Below, piece by piece: positions 1 to 8,925 of a DNA stretch of 64,000 bases. A program made the position numbers and the translations under genes. The stretch spans positions 62,001 through 126,000 of the forward strand of contig JALHMI010000018.1 in the NCBI GenBank assembly GCA_022844125.1, given 5' to 3'. The stretch is from Pirellulales bacterium. GTDB lineage: Bacteria; Planctomycetota; Planctomycetia; Pirellulales; PALSA-1355. The notes below the pieces were generated by a model that saw only the letters and a program-made list of their open reading frames with translations, had not been told where the DNA came from and searched no databases. Position 1 is the first letter of the stretch. Every line of letters begins with the position of its first letter.

Positions 1-1
1 C

Positions 2-1144
2 ACCGTCTGGCTCGAGGCTGAATGCTCGCGCTATGAGTTTTTCTCCGACGTTGTGGCCCAGACCCATCCCGACGTGGGCATCGTCTCGCTCAATCAGAAT
101 CCCGAGAAAGCCCTCGAGCTGGTCAACCAGCTTCACGAGACCTCGCCCGAGTGCGCGATCGTCGTGATCAGCTCGTCGACCGACGGCAACCTGATCCTCC
201 GAGCGATGCGCAGCGGCGTCAAGGAATTTCTGCCGCAGCCGGTTCGCCTGGAAGACCTGGTCGCGGCGCTCGAGCGCATCGGCGCGCAGCGCTTCGGCCG
301 CGGCGATCGCACCCGGGGCAGTTCGGTCATCGCGGTCGCCGGCGCCACTGGCGGTGTGGGCTCCACGAGCCTGGCCGTGAACCTGGGCTGCGTGCTCGCC
401 GCTAACCCGCGAAACACCGTCGCGCTTGTCGACGTGGATCTCTGCCTGGGCGACGCCGACGTGTTCCTCGACACGATCCCCGACTACACGCTGGTCGACG
501 TCGCGCAGAATGTTACGCGACTCGACTTCACGTTGCTCAAGCGCTCGCTCACGAAACATTCCTCGGGCCTGTACTTGCTGCCGCGACCGGTGCAGCTTGA
601 AGACGCGGTCCTGGTCACGCCCGACGACATGCGGCGCGTGATCGGTCTGCTCAAGGCCACGTTTACGCACCTGATTATCGACCTCTCGAAGAGTTACACG
701 CCCATCGACCTGGTGGCGATGGAGATGTCGAATCAGGTGCTGCTCGTGACACAGCTCGACCTGCCGTGCCTGCGCAACATCGTGCGGCTGATGATGTCGT
801 TCGGCCAGATGGAGTCGATCAAGGATAAGGTCAAGGTCATCGTCAATCGCGTGGGTCTCGACAGCCACATTGGCCTGAAGAAAGCCCAGGAAACAATCGG
901 CCGCGAGATCTACTGGCAGATTCCCAACGACTATCGGACGATGGTCGAAGTTCGCAACAACGGCGTGCCACTGATGGAGCACGCCCCTAGGGCCGCGATC
1001 ACGCAGGCCATCATCCAACTCGCCGAAGCGCTCAACGGCGATCGCGACGCCCAGCAGGATCCCAAGGATCTTTCGACCCGCGCCCGCGCCGTCGAGAAGC
1101 TGCTCAGCCTCTGGCCCAGCCGCAAGGTCGCCGCCGAGAAGTAG
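2..1144 (+). CDS. cpaE: CpaE/TadZ-like pilus-localising ATPase (5' partial)
   Basis: The reading frame is open to the window edge, so the N-terminus is missing. The visible protein starts with the end of a receiver-like domain (about the first 95 residues, with VVISSSTDG and the FLPQPVRLEDL stretch) and continues into a ParA/MinD-type ATPase domain. The P-loop is deviant, ATGGVGSTSLAVN, with Ser-Thr where ParA has Lys-Thr, as is usual for CpaE/TadZ. Later motifs include VALVDVDLCLGDADVF and LIIDLSKSY. Family knowledge: CpaE/TadZ places the Tad secretion machine at its site on the inner membrane. It is followed on the same strand by cpaF, tadB and tadC, which supports the call. Only the family is certain; ATPase activity is not shown. 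Confidence 0.88.
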   Translation, partial: TVWLEAECSRYEFFSDVVAQTHPDVGIVSLNQNPEKALELVNQLHETSPECAIVVISSSTDGNLILRAMRSGVKEFLPQPVRLEDLVAALERIGAQRFGRGDRTRGSSVIAVAGATGGVGSTSLAVNLGCVLAANPRNTVALVDVDLCLGDADVFLDTIPDYTLVDVAQNVTRLDFTLLKRSLTKHSSGLYLLPRPVQLEDAVLVTPDDMRRVIGLLKATFTHLIIDLSKSYTPIDLVAMEMSNQVLLVTQLDLPCLRNIVRLMMSFGQMESIKDKVKVIVNRVGLDSHIGLKKAQETIGREIYWQIPNDYRTMVEVRNNGVPLMEHAPRAAITQAIIQLAEALNGDRDAQQDPKDLSTRARAVEKLLSLWPSRKVAAEK

Positions 1145-1482
1145 ATTCGCCCGACTCGGGCACCACGGCCGTGAGCGCGGCTCACCCGTGTTCTCCGTGC
1201 CACGCGGTCTGGCACTGAATCGACACGCGCCCCCCTCGCATCCCGCATAACCCGCACCTTGCGTCGGCGCATTCGCCGACTCTCGTGATCGTTCCTGCCC
1301 TGCGGATTCCGGGGAAAGGATGCAACTGCGAGCTATATTTCGATCGGGTAGAGACTGCGCGTGTCGGATGGCTCACGACGAGCACGATGCGTTTGAGCAT
1401 CAGACGCCGCGTTTCACCCGCGACAAAACATGCCCCGTTGTCTTTTGTCACGAAGGCAAACCAGCCAGGATTACCAGCCGCA
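1145..1482. other. Gap between cpaE and cpaF, no gene seen
   Basis: This stretch of 338 bases is longer than the other gaps in the pilus cluster. The cpaF frame stays open upstream to 1285, but the residues it would add do not look like a CpaF N-terminus, so I treat it as a leader or promoter region. I see no convincing hairpin terminator or small gene. Confidence 0.5.
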
Positions 1483-2796
1483 ATGAAGCCGACCACTCTC
1501 CGTTCCGAAGATTCGAAGTCCGCCGAGTTCGACAATCTCAAGCGCAAGATCCACGGCAAGCTGGTCGACAAGCTTGACCTGACGCGCGTGGGTGAGCTCG
1601 AAGGCGACGTTCTGCGCCGCGAGATACGCCTGGTTGTCGAGCATCTGTGCGACACCGAAGACACGCTGCTCAATCGCAATGAACGCGAGCGACTCGTCGA
1701 CGAAGTGCTCGACGAAACCTTCGGCCTCGGTCCGCTTGAGTTGCTGCTGAAGGACCCGACGATCAGCGATATCCTGATCAACGGTCCCAAGAACATCTAC
1801 GTGGAACGTCGCGGCAAGATGGAAAAGACCGCCGTCACGTTCCGCGACAACAACCACCTGATGCAGATCATCGATCGCATCGTGTCGAAAGTCGGCCGGC
1901 GCGTCGACGAAGTCTGCCCGATGGTGGACGCCCGACTCACGGACGGCTCCCGCGTGAACGCGATCATTCCGCCCTTGGCCCTCGACGGGGCCGCGGTTTC
2001 CATTCGTCGTTTCGGTTCCAACCCGCTCAAGCTCGAAGACCTGCTGAACTTCAAGGCGTTCACGCCCGAGATGGTGATGCTCCTGGAAGGCGCGATCAAG
2101 GCCCGGCTCAATATCGTCATTTCCGGCGGTACGGGCTCCGGCAAAACGACGCTGCTCAACACGCTGTCGAGCTTCATCTCGAACTCGGATCGCATCGTGA
2201 CGATCGAAGATGCCGCCGAACTTCAGCTCCAGCAGGATCACGTGGTCCGGCTGGAAACCCGGCCGCCAAACATCGAAGGCAAGGGCGCTATCACCGCCAC
2301 CGACCTCGTGCGCAACGCGCTGCGTATGCGACCCGAACGCATCATCATCGGTGAGTGTCGCGGACCCGAAACGCTCGACATGCTCCAGGCCATGAATACC
2401 GGCCACGAAGGTTCGCTCACGACGATCCACGCCAATACTCCGCGCGACGGCATCGCCCGTATGGAAACGATGATCACCATGGCCGGCTTCGAACTGCCGC
2501 TGAAGGCTCTGCGCCAACAGATCGCCAGCGCCGTCGATCTGATCGTGCAGGCCAATCGCTTGCAGGGCGGGCCACGAAAAATTACGCACATCACCGAAGT
2601 GCTCGGCATGGAGCAGGACACGATCGTGATGCAGGACATCTACCATTACCAGAAGGAAGGCATCGACGAGAACGGCCGCGCCTTCGGCAAGTTCGAAGCG
2701 ACTGGCGTGCGACCCAACTTCATGGATCGGCTGGAGGCGGCCGGCGTGCGGTTGCCGTCCAGCGCCTTCCGCCAGCGCGTCATGCTCGAGGACTAA
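1483..2796 (+). CDS. cpaF: CpaF/TadA secretion ATPase
   Basis: A 437-residue type II/IV secretion ATPase that powers Tad pilus assembly as a cytoplasmic hexamer. Walker A GGTGSGKT lies at about residues 215-222 and the Walker B region [12 protein letters not shown] near 283-294, followed by [17 protein letters not shown] (the His-box region). The N-terminal all-helical part ([16 protein letters not shown], then [16 protein letters not shown]) is typical of CpaF. I chose the ATG at 1483 because the ORF upstream of it (from 1285) has atypical composition and the length then matches the family. It is followed after 72 bp, which hold a strong hairpin, by tadB. Confidence 0.93.
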   Translation: MKPTTLRSEDSKSAEFDNLKRKIHGKLVDKLDLTRVGELEGDVLRREIRLVVEHLCDTEDTLLNRNERERLVDEVLDETFGLGPLELLLKDPTISDILINGPKNIYVERRGKMEKTAVTFRDNNHLMQIIDRIVSKVGRRVDEVCPMVDARLTDGSRVNAIIPPLALDGAAVSIRRFGSNPLKLEDLLNFKAFTPEMVMLLEGAIKARLNIVISGGTGSGKTTLLNTLSSFISNSDRIVTIEDAAELQLQQDHVVRLETRPPNIEGKGAITATDLVRNALRMRPERIIIGECRGPETLDMLQAMNTGHEGSLTTIHANTPRDGIARMETMITMAGFELPLKALRQQIASAVDLIVQANRLQGGPRKITHITEVLGMEQDTIVMQDIYHYQKEGIDENGRAFGKFEATGVRPNFMDRLEAAGVRLPSSAFRQRVMLED

Positions 2797-2828
2797 ATCT
2801 GCCCCGGCAGGAACCCCTGAAACAGTCG

Positions 2829-2848
2829 GACGCGCGGCACCGCGCGTC
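2829..2848 (+). other. Perfect hairpin between cpaF and tadB
   Basis: GACGCGCGG and CCGCGCGTC form a perfect 9-bp inverted repeat separated by 2 bases, 20 nt before the tadB start codon. No T-run follows, so it is more likely an RNA processing, stability or translation-control element than a terminator. Function is inference. Confidence 0.5.
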
Positions 2849-2868
2849 ACAACGAATCGAGTGACCCG

Positions 2869-3837
2869 ATGACAGCCTTGATCGTCCCCGTCGCCGTGTT
2901 CTTCTGTGTGGCCTGTTTAATTGGCGCCGCGGCCACCTGGCTGACCGCCAAGACCGAGCCGGGCGTCGAAGACCGCCTGGCCGTGCTCACCGGTTCGAGC
3001 ACCGGCAAGCAGGCCAAGGACGCGCTGCTCAAGGGAAGCGTGCTCGCCCATCCCCTCGACGGCACCCAGGGGGCGATGCTCGAGTACTTCACACGACTGG
3101 GCAACATCTCGCTCCTGCTCGAACAGGCCGATACCACGCTCACCCCGGCGCAGTTCTTCGGCGTTTCGGGCATTATGGCCGTGGTCGGTTTGTTCATTCC
3201 GGTTGTGGCCGGCCTGCATCCGTCGATCGTGGTGCCGATGGGCCTGATGCTGGCTACCCTACCCATGATCTGGCTGGTCCTGCGCCGCCGCCGCCGCTTC
3301 AAGCAGTTTGCCAAGCAGCTTCCCGACGCTTTGGAATTGGTGGCTCGCGCGCTGCGAGCCGGGCATAGCCTGGCCTCGGGTTTCAGCCTCGTGGCCGACG
3401 AAATGCGCCCGCCCATTTCCAAGGAATTTAACCGTGTGTTCGAAGAGCAGAACCTCGGTGTGCCGCTCGAAGATGCTCTTGACAACATGACCGATCGCAT
3501 TCCGAACATCGATCTGCGGTTCTTTGCCACGGCCGTGATCTTGCAACGCCAGACCGGCGGTGACCTTGCCGAAATTCTCGACAAGATCGGCTACCTCGTC
3601 CGCGAACGTTTCAAAATCTGGGGCCAGGTCCAGGCGCTCACCGGCGAAGGTCGTCTGTCGGGCGTCGTGCTGCTCGGTCTCCCGCCGCTTTTGTTTCTCA
3701 CGGTCTACCGGCTCAATCCTGAGTACGTGATGCCGCTGTTCACCGATCCGATGGGCCGCAAAATGCTCGCCGGCGCGGTGGTGATGCAGCTCATGGGCGC
3801 GATCGTGATCAAGAAAATCGTCAACATCAAGGTGTAA
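2869..3837 (+). CDS. tadB: TadB, Tad pilus inner-membrane platform protein
   Basis: 322 residues with an N-terminal membrane segment (about residues 2-24), a second hydrophobic region at about 100-142, a cytoplasmic T2SF/GspF-type domain (about 155-285, with LPDALELVARALRAGHSL and GGDLAEILDKI), and two C-terminal membrane segments. In the family, TadB and TadC form the inner-membrane platform that couples the CpaF motor to pilin extraction. The arrangement cpaF-tadB-tadC on one strand is the standard Tad order. tadC begins 5 bp after its stop, so they are probably translated from one mRNA. Confidence 0.92.
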   Translation: MTALIVPVAVFFCVACLIGAAATWLTAKTEPGVEDRLAVLTGSSTGKQAKDALLKGSVLAHPLDGTQGAMLEYFTRLGNISLLLEQADTTLTPAQFFGVSGIMAVVGLFIPVVAGLHPSIVVPMGLMLATLPMIWLVLRRRRRFKQFAKQLPDALELVARALRAGHSLASGFSLVADEMRPPISKEFNRVFEEQNLGVPLEDALDNMTDRIPNIDLRFFATAVILQRQTGGDLAEILDKIGYLVRERFKIWGQVQALTGEGRLSGVVLLGLPPLLFLTVYRLNPEYVMPLFTDPMGRKMLAGAVVMQLMGAIVIKKIVNIKV

Positions 3838-3842
3838 GCGCC

Positions 3843-4817
3843 ATGATCACACTACTTGCCGCCGGCGCCATGACCAAGCTGGTTCCGTTCGCAATCTTCG
3901 GCCTGTTTGCCGTGGGGGCGTGGCTCATCCTCGAGATGCTCGCCGCGCGCAAACCACGCGCCGAAGAGCGGCTCGAAGAACTCCGCAATCCGGCCAAACG
4001 CCGCGCCGGCGAGGCGACCGCGGTCAAGAAGGGAGCCACCATGAGCAAGATGCTCGCCAAGGCTACCCCCATGTCCAAACCGCTGCAGCCCAAGAGCGCT
4101 GAAGAAGCCGGCCGGCTCAAGATTCGCCTCAGCGAGGCCGGATTTCGCGCCGAGAACGCAGTCGGCGTGTTTCTGGGCCTCAAGATTATCGGTCTCGCGG
4201 TGGGCCTGTTCGCCAGCGGTGGAACGGCGTTGTTCACCGGAGCGATCACTCAAAAAGCGCTCATCTACTCCGTTGGCGCCACGGCCTTCATGTTCTACCT
4301 GCCGGACATCATCCTGTGGTTCATGGCCCGCCATCGCAAGGAACAAATCTTCCTCGGTCTGCCTGACGTGCTTGATCTGCTGGTCGTGTGCGTCGAGGCC
4401 GGTCTCGGTTTGGACCAGGCCATGCGGAAGGTCAGCGAAGAAATGAAGAAGTCCTGTCGCACCCTTTCCGATGAGTTCACGCTTTGCAACTTCCAACTGC
4501 AGATGGGCCGCGCGCGCAACGAGGTGCTCCAGGATCTCGGTTCGCGGACCGGCGTCGACGATCTGCGCAGCCTGGCGGCCATTCTGATCCAGGCCGACAA
4601 ATTCGGCTCAAGCGTGGCCCAGGCCTTGCGCGTGCAGAGCGATTCGATGCGTACCCGCCGTCGTCAACTGGCCGAAGAGAAAGCCGCCAAGACGGCCGTG
4701 AAGTTGATCTTCCCGCTCGTGATCTTTATTTTCCCGGCGATCTTCGTGGTGCTCGTCGGTCCGGCCGCAATCACGATCGTCAACGAAATGTTCCCGATGA
4801 TGAATGGCCAGAAATAG
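3843..4817 (+). CDS. tadC: TadC, Tad pilus inner-membrane platform protein
   Basis: 324 residues, second GspF/T2SF-type platform protein. Membrane segments lie at about residues 11-30, 100-120, 130-152 and 287-315. The T2SF domain (about 170-285) includes LPDVLDLLVVCVEAGLGLDQA and the conserved end RTRRRQLAEEKAAKTAVKL. It starts 5 bp after tadB. Several internal ATGs are close to the start (3843, 3870), and 3843 gives the better spacing to tadB. Confidence 0.92.
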   Translation: MITLLAAGAMTKLVPFAIFGLFAVGAWLILEMLAARKPRAEERLEELRNPAKRRAGEATAVKKGATMSKMLAKATPMSKPLQPKSAEEAGRLKIRLSEAGFRAENAVGVFLGLKIIGLAVGLFASGGTALFTGAITQKALIYSVGATAFMFYLPDIILWFMARHRKEQIFLGLPDVLDLLVVCVEAGLGLDQAMRKVSEEMKKSCRTLSDEFTLCNFQLQMGRARNEVLQDLGSRTGVDDLRSLAAILIQADKFGSSVAQALRVQSDSMRTRRRQLAEEKAAKTAVKLIFPLVIFIFPAIFVVLVGPAAITIVNEMFPMMNGQK

Positions 4818-4857
4818 CCGGTTGCCACGCAGCGCGCAGCGGCAGCTAGCAGCAACT

Positions 4858-4892
4858 GGGGTAACCTCGGCAAACTCTGCCGGTTAATCCCC
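4858..4892 (+). terminator. Possible hairpin after tadC
   Basis: An imperfect stem (GGGG, AACC and GGCA pairing with TGCC, GGTT and CCCC) lies about 40 bp after the tadC stop. There is no clear T-run, so a terminator role is only suggested by its place. Confidence 0.3.
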
Positions 4893-5033
4893 ATGCTGGC
4901 ATAGTTCCGGTCGCAGCGCCGTCGATAGTCCATGTGCGGCGTCATCGGAGCACCGCGGCTTCGAACTTGCGCCCGCTGCCTATCGTTCACGAACGCGTCC
5001 CCATGCGAGGACGCGATCAATCGGAGGGAACCG

Positions 5034-5606
5034 ATGCTACGTCTTGGCTCCATCTTGCTGCTGGTGCTCGTTTGCCTGGGCGCCGCGACGCCGGCCAAAG
5101 CCCAGTGGTTTGAGACCTTCTGCGAGCGTTTCAAGCGCGACTATCACCGCAACAAGATGTGGCCCGAGCCGTTCCTGCAGGCCGACCGCCAGGCCACGAT
5201 GGCTCCGTTCGCCATCCAGACGGCCAATGGCTGGCGGCGGCAGAACCTGATCTCCGACTATCACTTCCAGGATGGCACGAGCCAGCTCACGTTGGCGGGC
5301 GAAACCAAGCTTCGCTACATCCTGACGCAAATGCCCCCCGCGCGGCGCACGATCTTCGTGCAGCAGGGGCTCTCGGCAGACGTCACCCAGGCCCGTCTGG
5401 CCGCCGTTGAGCAAGCCTCCACACGCATGGTTCCGCCGGGCCAGGTGGCTCAGGTGGTTGAAACGAACCTGCCGAACGACGGTTGGTCGGCCGAGGACAT
5501 CGACGCCATCACGCGCAAATTCAACTCCAGCCGTCCCGACCCGCGCCTCCCTTCAGGCGGCATGTCCAGCGGCAGCGGCGGCTACGACAGCAACAGTATC
5601 AAATAG
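5034..5606 (+). CDS. Secreted protein of the Tad cluster, unknown function
   Basis: 190 residues. The start at 5034 is chosen because a GGAGGGA ribosome site precedes it by 5 bases and it opens directly into a signal peptide (residues 1-22, cut near AKA|QW). The mature part contains an alternating region (about 75-135, SQLTLAGETKLRYILTQ then RRTIFVQQGL and ARLAAVEQA) that resembles the beta-alpha layout of an OmpA-type C-terminal domain; that similarity is my inference. The tail is rich in Ser and Gly. Its position between tadC and the TPR lipoprotein suggests a periplasmic or outer-membrane accessory part of the pilus machine. Confidence 0.75.
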   Translation: MLRLGSILLLVLVCLGAATPAKAQWFETFCERFKRDYHRNKMWPEPFLQADRQATMAPFAIQTANGWRRQNLISDYHFQDGTSQLTLAGETKLRYILTQMPPARRTIFVQQGLSADVTQARLAAVEQASTRMVPPGQVAQVVETNLPNDGWSAEDIDAITRKFNSSRPDPRLPSGGMSSGSGGYDSNSIK

Positions 5607-5751
5607 CTAGCAAATCGGGTGCGGCTCCGGTTCCGCATTTGGCCCGCACCACACAGGCGTTTGCAGTGCAGACGCCCGGCGCTGGCGGACGATGCTAACC
5701 GTAGGGATCGAGCCGATTAGCTTAAGTGTTTCAGTAGTTCGTACTGCGAGG

Positions 5752-6696
5752 ATGCAAGCCGTGCCCCACAAACTTTTCTGTTCGGTGGCTCTTGCTCTGG
5801 CCCTGCCGGCAGCGATTGGCTGCACCTCGACCACGGCCAAGAAACCGCCCACCCAGCAGTCTTCGCTCGACAAGATGACGGCCAGCCTCAAGAGCGGCGC
5901 CTCGAAGATGGTCGCCGCCATCAAGCCCAAGCCCGAGCCCAAGCACGTCCCGCTGGAATCGCCCGCCGGCAAGCCCGGCCCCGCGGTGTTCGTGGCCGCG
6001 GCTCAAATGCACGAGTCGTCCGGCAACTTCACCGAAGCCGAAGCCAACTATCGCAAGGCACTCGACATCGACGCCAACCATGTCGACGCGCTCGTCGGCT
6101 TCGCCCGGCTCGAAGATCGCCAGGGCAACTTCGAAGCGGCCACCAGGTTCTATCAGCGCGCGATCAAGAAGCACCCTAAGAACGCCTCGGTCCGCAACGA
6201 CTTGGGGCTCTGCTACCATCGCCGCGGCATGATGGGCGATGCCACTCGCGAACTGAAGAAAGCCGTCGAGCTCGATGGCGACAACAAGCTCTATCGCAAC
6301 AACCTCGCCGCGGCCTTCGTCGAGCAAGGCAAGTACAACGACGCCGCCGCACAGCTCATCGCCGCCCACGGCAAGAGCGTCGGCAACTACAACCTGGGTT
6401 ACCTGCTCACGCAGCGTAAAGACAACGCCGCCGCGCTCCAGCACTTCCAGGCGGCCGCCCAGGCCGACCCCAAGCTCACGGCCGCGCAAGAGTGGATCGC
6501 CCGGCTCTCAACCGATGGCCCTGCTTACGCCTCCTATGCCGCCGTGCCAGGCGCAGCGCCCGCCAATGCCGCGTACGTCGCCCAGCGCCCGGCTCAGCAG
6601 CAAAGCGCCCCCGCCCAGCACGCGCCGCAAGCGCCGGTCATCTCACTGGGCACTCCGCAGCCGCAGGGCGATCCAATGCCGCCGCTGCCGCGGTAA
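5752..6696 (+). CDS. TPR lipoprotein, TadD-like
   Basis: 314 residues. The ATG at 5752 opens a lipoprotein signal peptide ending in a lipobox (AAIGC, Cys at about residue 24). TPR motifs follow at about 85-240: HESSGNFTEAEANYRKALDI, ARLEDRQGNFEAATRFYQRA, GLCYHRRGMMGDATRELKK, AAAFVEQGKYNDAAAQLI. The C-terminal 70 residues are Pro/Gln/Ala-rich and likely unstructured. TadD is the TPR lipoprotein of Tad systems and helps outer-membrane secretin assembly; position after the tad genes supports the same role. It is the last plus-strand gene of the cluster, followed by a strong hairpin. Confidence 0.85.
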   Translation: MQAVPHKLFCSVALALALPAAIGCTSTTAKKPPTQQSSLDKMTASLKSGASKMVAAIKPKPEPKHVPLESPAGKPGPAVFVAAAQMHESSGNFTEAEANYRKALDIDANHVDALVGFARLEDRQGNFEAATRFYQRAIKKHPKNASVRNDLGLCYHRRGMMGDATRELKKAVELDGDNKLYRNNLAAAFVEQGKYNDAAAQLIAAHGKSVGNYNLGYLLTQRKDNAAALQHFQAAAQADPKLTAAQEWIARLSTDGPAYASYAAVPGAAPANAAYVAQRPAQQQSAPAQHAPQAPVISLGTPQPQGDPMPPLPR

Positions 6697-6703
6697 AGCA
6701 AAA

Positions 6704-6735
6704 CGCCTGATCGATCTGGCAAGATCGAGCAGGCG
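6704..6735. terminator. Bidirectional intrinsic terminator
   Basis: CGCCTG-A-TCGATCT, loop GGCA, AGATCGA-G-CAGGCG pairs almost fully (13 pairs with one opposed pair of bases). It lies between the convergent TPR lipoprotein and dehydrogenase genes. On the minus strand it is followed by TTTTGCTTT, so it fits best as terminator for the dehydrogenase; it may also end plus-strand transcription. Confidence 0.8.
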
Positions 6736-6765
6736 CGGAAGCGACTTCGTTGGCCAGTCGTTGCC

Positions 6766-7740
6766 TTATGCTACGACCAACTGGGCCGGCTGCATCAGGG
6801 CTTTGACGACCTTCTCGGCCAAAAACCGCTCGGTCTTCTCGCACGACTCGCGCGTCTTTCCGCCGATGTGCGGCGTGATGAGCATCCGATTCGTATTGCG
6901 GGCAAGTTCGAGCAGCGGGTTGCCAGCGATGTCCGGCTCGCCGTCCAGCACATCCACCGCGGCGCCCGCAATCTGGCCACGGATGATGGCATCTGCCAGG
7001 GCCCGATCGTCGAGAACCCCGCCACGGGCCGTGTTTACCAGGATGGCCGACTTCTTCATCAGGCCGATTTCGCGGCGGCCGATCAGGTGCCGTGTCGAGG
7101 AATTGTAAGCGACGTGCAGACTCACCACGTCGGCGCGCTGCATCAATTCGTCCAGCGAATCCACTCGCTCGATCTGGTCGTGAGGGAAATCCGTGCGCGG
7201 GTCATAGCCGATCACGTTCATGCCGAACGCGCGATAATAGCTGGCCAGATGACGGCCAATGCGACCGCAGCCCACGATGCCTACCGTGCTGCCAAACAGC
7301 TCTCGACCGCACCAGGCATCGCGGTCCCAATGTCCCAGCGTGACATCCGTCGTAGCGGCCGGAATGTTTCGCAGCAGTGAGAGGGTCAGACCAACGGTCA
7401 GTTCCGAGGTCGCCCGAATGTTGTTGAGAAAGTTGACTTCGCCTCGCAGACTCAGCACCCGCATGTGATGGCGGTCGCAGGCTTCCAGGTCGATCTTGTC
7501 AAGACCCGTCACCGGTGTGGCCAGGATGCTGCAACGACCGGCGTTCTTGATCGTAAGTGCGTTGAATCGCAAGCCGAGTCGGAACCACAGCACGTCGCAA
7601 TCCGCCAGCGCGTCGTGCAGGTTCTCCTGCGAAACGGGCTCCATCAGCACTTCGGCGTGCTCTTCCAGGATGGCCAGCGCCTCCGGAGAGAAATTCTCCG
7701 GCTCGGCGATGCGAACCACCGGGCGATATCTTCGGATCAT
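6766..7740 (-). CDS. D-2-hydroxyacid dehydrogenase (SerA-like family)
   Basis: 324 residues, NAD-dependent oxidoreductase of the D-isomer-specific 2-hydroxyacid dehydrogenase family. The Rossmann motif GCGRIG is at residues 157-162 with D180 of the YDPR turn as the likely NAD-selective acid. The catalytic set is complete: Arg239 in NTARGG, Glu268 in DGEP and His291 in TPHIGG. The short length lacks the ACT domain of classical phosphoglycerate dehydrogenase. Substrate cannot be told from the sequence; phosphoglycerate, glyoxylate or other 2-keto acids are all possible. It is convergent with the pilus cluster and transcribed alone. Confidence 0.85.
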   Translation of the reverse strand: MIRRYRPVVRIAEPENFSPEALAILEEHAEVLMEPVSQENLHDALADCDVLWFRLGLRFNALTIKNAGRCSILATPVTGLDKIDLEACDRHHMRVLSLRGEVNFLNNIRATSELTVGLTLSLLRNIPAATTDVTLGHWDRDAWCGRELFGSTVGIVGCGRIGRHLASYYRAFGMNVIGYDPRTDFPHDQIERVDSLDELMQRADVVSLHVAYNSSTRHLIGRREIGLMKKSAILVNTARGGVLDDRALADAIIRGQIAGAAVDVLDGEPDIAGNPLLELARNTNRMLITPHIGGKTRESCEKTERFLAEKVVKALMQPAQLVVA

Positions 7741-7752
7741 GAGCGGACCTCC

Positions 7753-7974
7753 CTAGCCGGCGATGAATCTGCCGGAGTTGAACGACGAACCAACCTGCGC
7801 GCAGTTCTGACGCGGACATTCCAAGCACAATGCAAAGTGAGCCGAAACAGTCGACTTAACTGCGGAGAAAATGCGGCTTCCGTGAATAGCGGTCTCCCGC
7901 ATCGCTAAGACAGCGCGCTCACCCAAGGCGATAACTGCGTCCCGGGTCAGGACACAAGTTGTCATGGCTATCAT
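7753..7974 (-). CDS. Possible small ORF upstream of the dehydrogenase
   Basis: A 73-codon ORF ending 12 bp before the dehydrogenase start on the same strand. A GGGAGA sequence lies 5 bases before its ATG, which is the main argument for it. The sequence has four Cys (CLECPRQNC cluster) and no recognisable domain or signal peptide. It could be a leader peptide or chance. Confidence 0.25.
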   Translation of the reverse strand: MIAMTTCVLTRDAVIALGERAVLAMRETAIHGSRIFSAVKSTVSAHFALCLECPRQNCAQVGSSFNSGRFIAG

Positions 7975-8367
7975 TAGCGTCTCCCTTCATCCTTCATCTC
8001 AAAGCCACAGGGCCAGACCACGTGTGCTATTAAAAATGCGTTACAGCGCAAATGCAAGCACGTGACACCAAATGTCACTGAATTTGCGCTAATGCGCAAA
8101 TCTAGTCTGGGGTGGACTGCCACCGACCACGTGCTGAAACCGCCGCCCGAGAAGGACGCCAAAACTCCCCAAGCGGAGCTGCGTCCGGTTTCCGGTGCTC
8201 GTGCGGCAGGGGGACCACCCCAGCGATCGACCGGATCGCCGTCATCAGCCCGGGCGTCAACCGCTCGGGCCCTCCACGCCCACCAAGAGTCTCCGGCAAA
8301 GCCCTCTTTGCTTGCAGGAAGTGTATGCGGCGCCTACTATTAAGGGCGACTTACGACCTGGGTCGAT
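7975..8367. other. Intergenic region upstream of the metal-efflux operon
   Basis: Apart from the palindromic sites at 8046-8101 I see no supported gene. Several overlapping ORFs exist here (for example 8062-8343 and 8112-8663), but they have no domain, no signal sequence and run over the His-rich gene in another frame. The length of roughly 270 bp between the palindromes and the 8368 start would allow a long 5' leader. Confidence 0.5.
8046..8101. promoter_or_regulatory. Cluster of operator-like inverted repeats
   Basis: Two boxes of the octamer GCGCAAAT are present: 8094-8101 forms the perfect palindrome ATTTGCGCTAATGCGCAAAT (8082-8101), and 8046-8053 is a second, less symmetric copy. Between them GTGACA-CCAAA-TGTCAC (8062-8078) is a separate perfect 6-bp inverted repeat. 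The local sequence is more AT-rich than the surroundings. It lies between the minus-strand dehydrogenase and the plus-strand metal-efflux operon, so a metal-sensing repressor or activator is a natural guess, but no regulator gene is adjacent. Confidence 0.55.
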
Positions 8368-8802
8368 ATGCCGAGACGCTGTGTTTTACTCTTGTTGCTC
8401 ACCGGTTTCATCGCCGGTCAATTGGCGCCTGTACCCCATGCGCACGGCGCGGGAGATGCAGCCGGGCTCGACGCGCGTCCGCACGTGCATCTGGCGTGGT
8501 TTTGCCAAGACCACGAACACGAGCAGCACGAGCACGGCCACCGAACGGCGACCCCTCGTTCGATGCACGCAGATTGCGATCACGATTCCGACGCGATTTA
8601 CTTCGCCCCGAATCCCATCCCCAATCGAATCGCCGAGCCGGACCTCGCCAAGGTAAGTTCTGAACCGATCGCATCGCTCTACCTTGCAGTTTCAACCTGC
8701 ACGCTTCGCACCGATCGACCTTCGGCGGCTTGGGCCCACTCGCCTTCTCTGAGAGCGCCGGACTGCGCGCTCTATCTGGCACTGCGCGTATTGCGCATCT
8801 GA
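8368..8802 (+). CDS. His-rich secreted protein of the metal-efflux operon
   Basis: 144 residues. A signal peptide (about 1-24, LLLLLTGFIAGQLAPVPHA) precedes a His/Asp/Glu-rich section (about 25-80, with HVHLAWFCQDHEHEQHEHGH and HADCDHDSD), a low-complexity middle and a hydrophobic end, CALYLALRVLRI. His clusters of this kind usually bind Zn, Cu, Ni or Co. It is the first gene before the RND adaptor, 123 bp away, which suggests a periplasmic metal buffer or chaperone for the pump. No named domain is recognised. Confidence 0.7.
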   Translation: MPRRCVLLLLLTGFIAGQLAPVPHAHGAGDAAGLDARPHVHLAWFCQDHEHEQHEHGHRTATPRSMHADCDHDSDAIYFAPNPIPNRIAEPDLAKVSSEPIASLYLAVSTCTLRTDRPSAAWAHSPSLRAPDCALYLALRVLRI

Positions 8803-8925
8803 TCCGGCCCTGCGCGCGCCGACCTGGCGCCGCGATGTCCGTTCGCGCCGCCGCTGTCCGCGCTTGACGCTCTTGATTGCCCCCGCGGCAAGGGGCGCAG
8901 TTTGCCTACGACCGAGAGACTTCCC

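Noticed and set aside
1471-2850. Long minus-strand ORF of 459 codons opposite cpaF
   Set aside because: It is a shadow of cpaF caused by GC-rich codon use; its product has no domain and the plus-strand gene is certain.
8062-8343. ORF of 93 codons just downstream of the palindromes
   Set aside because: No ribosome site, Pro/Ala/Ser-rich shadow-like composition and no domain; the His-rich gene after it has a clear signal peptide.
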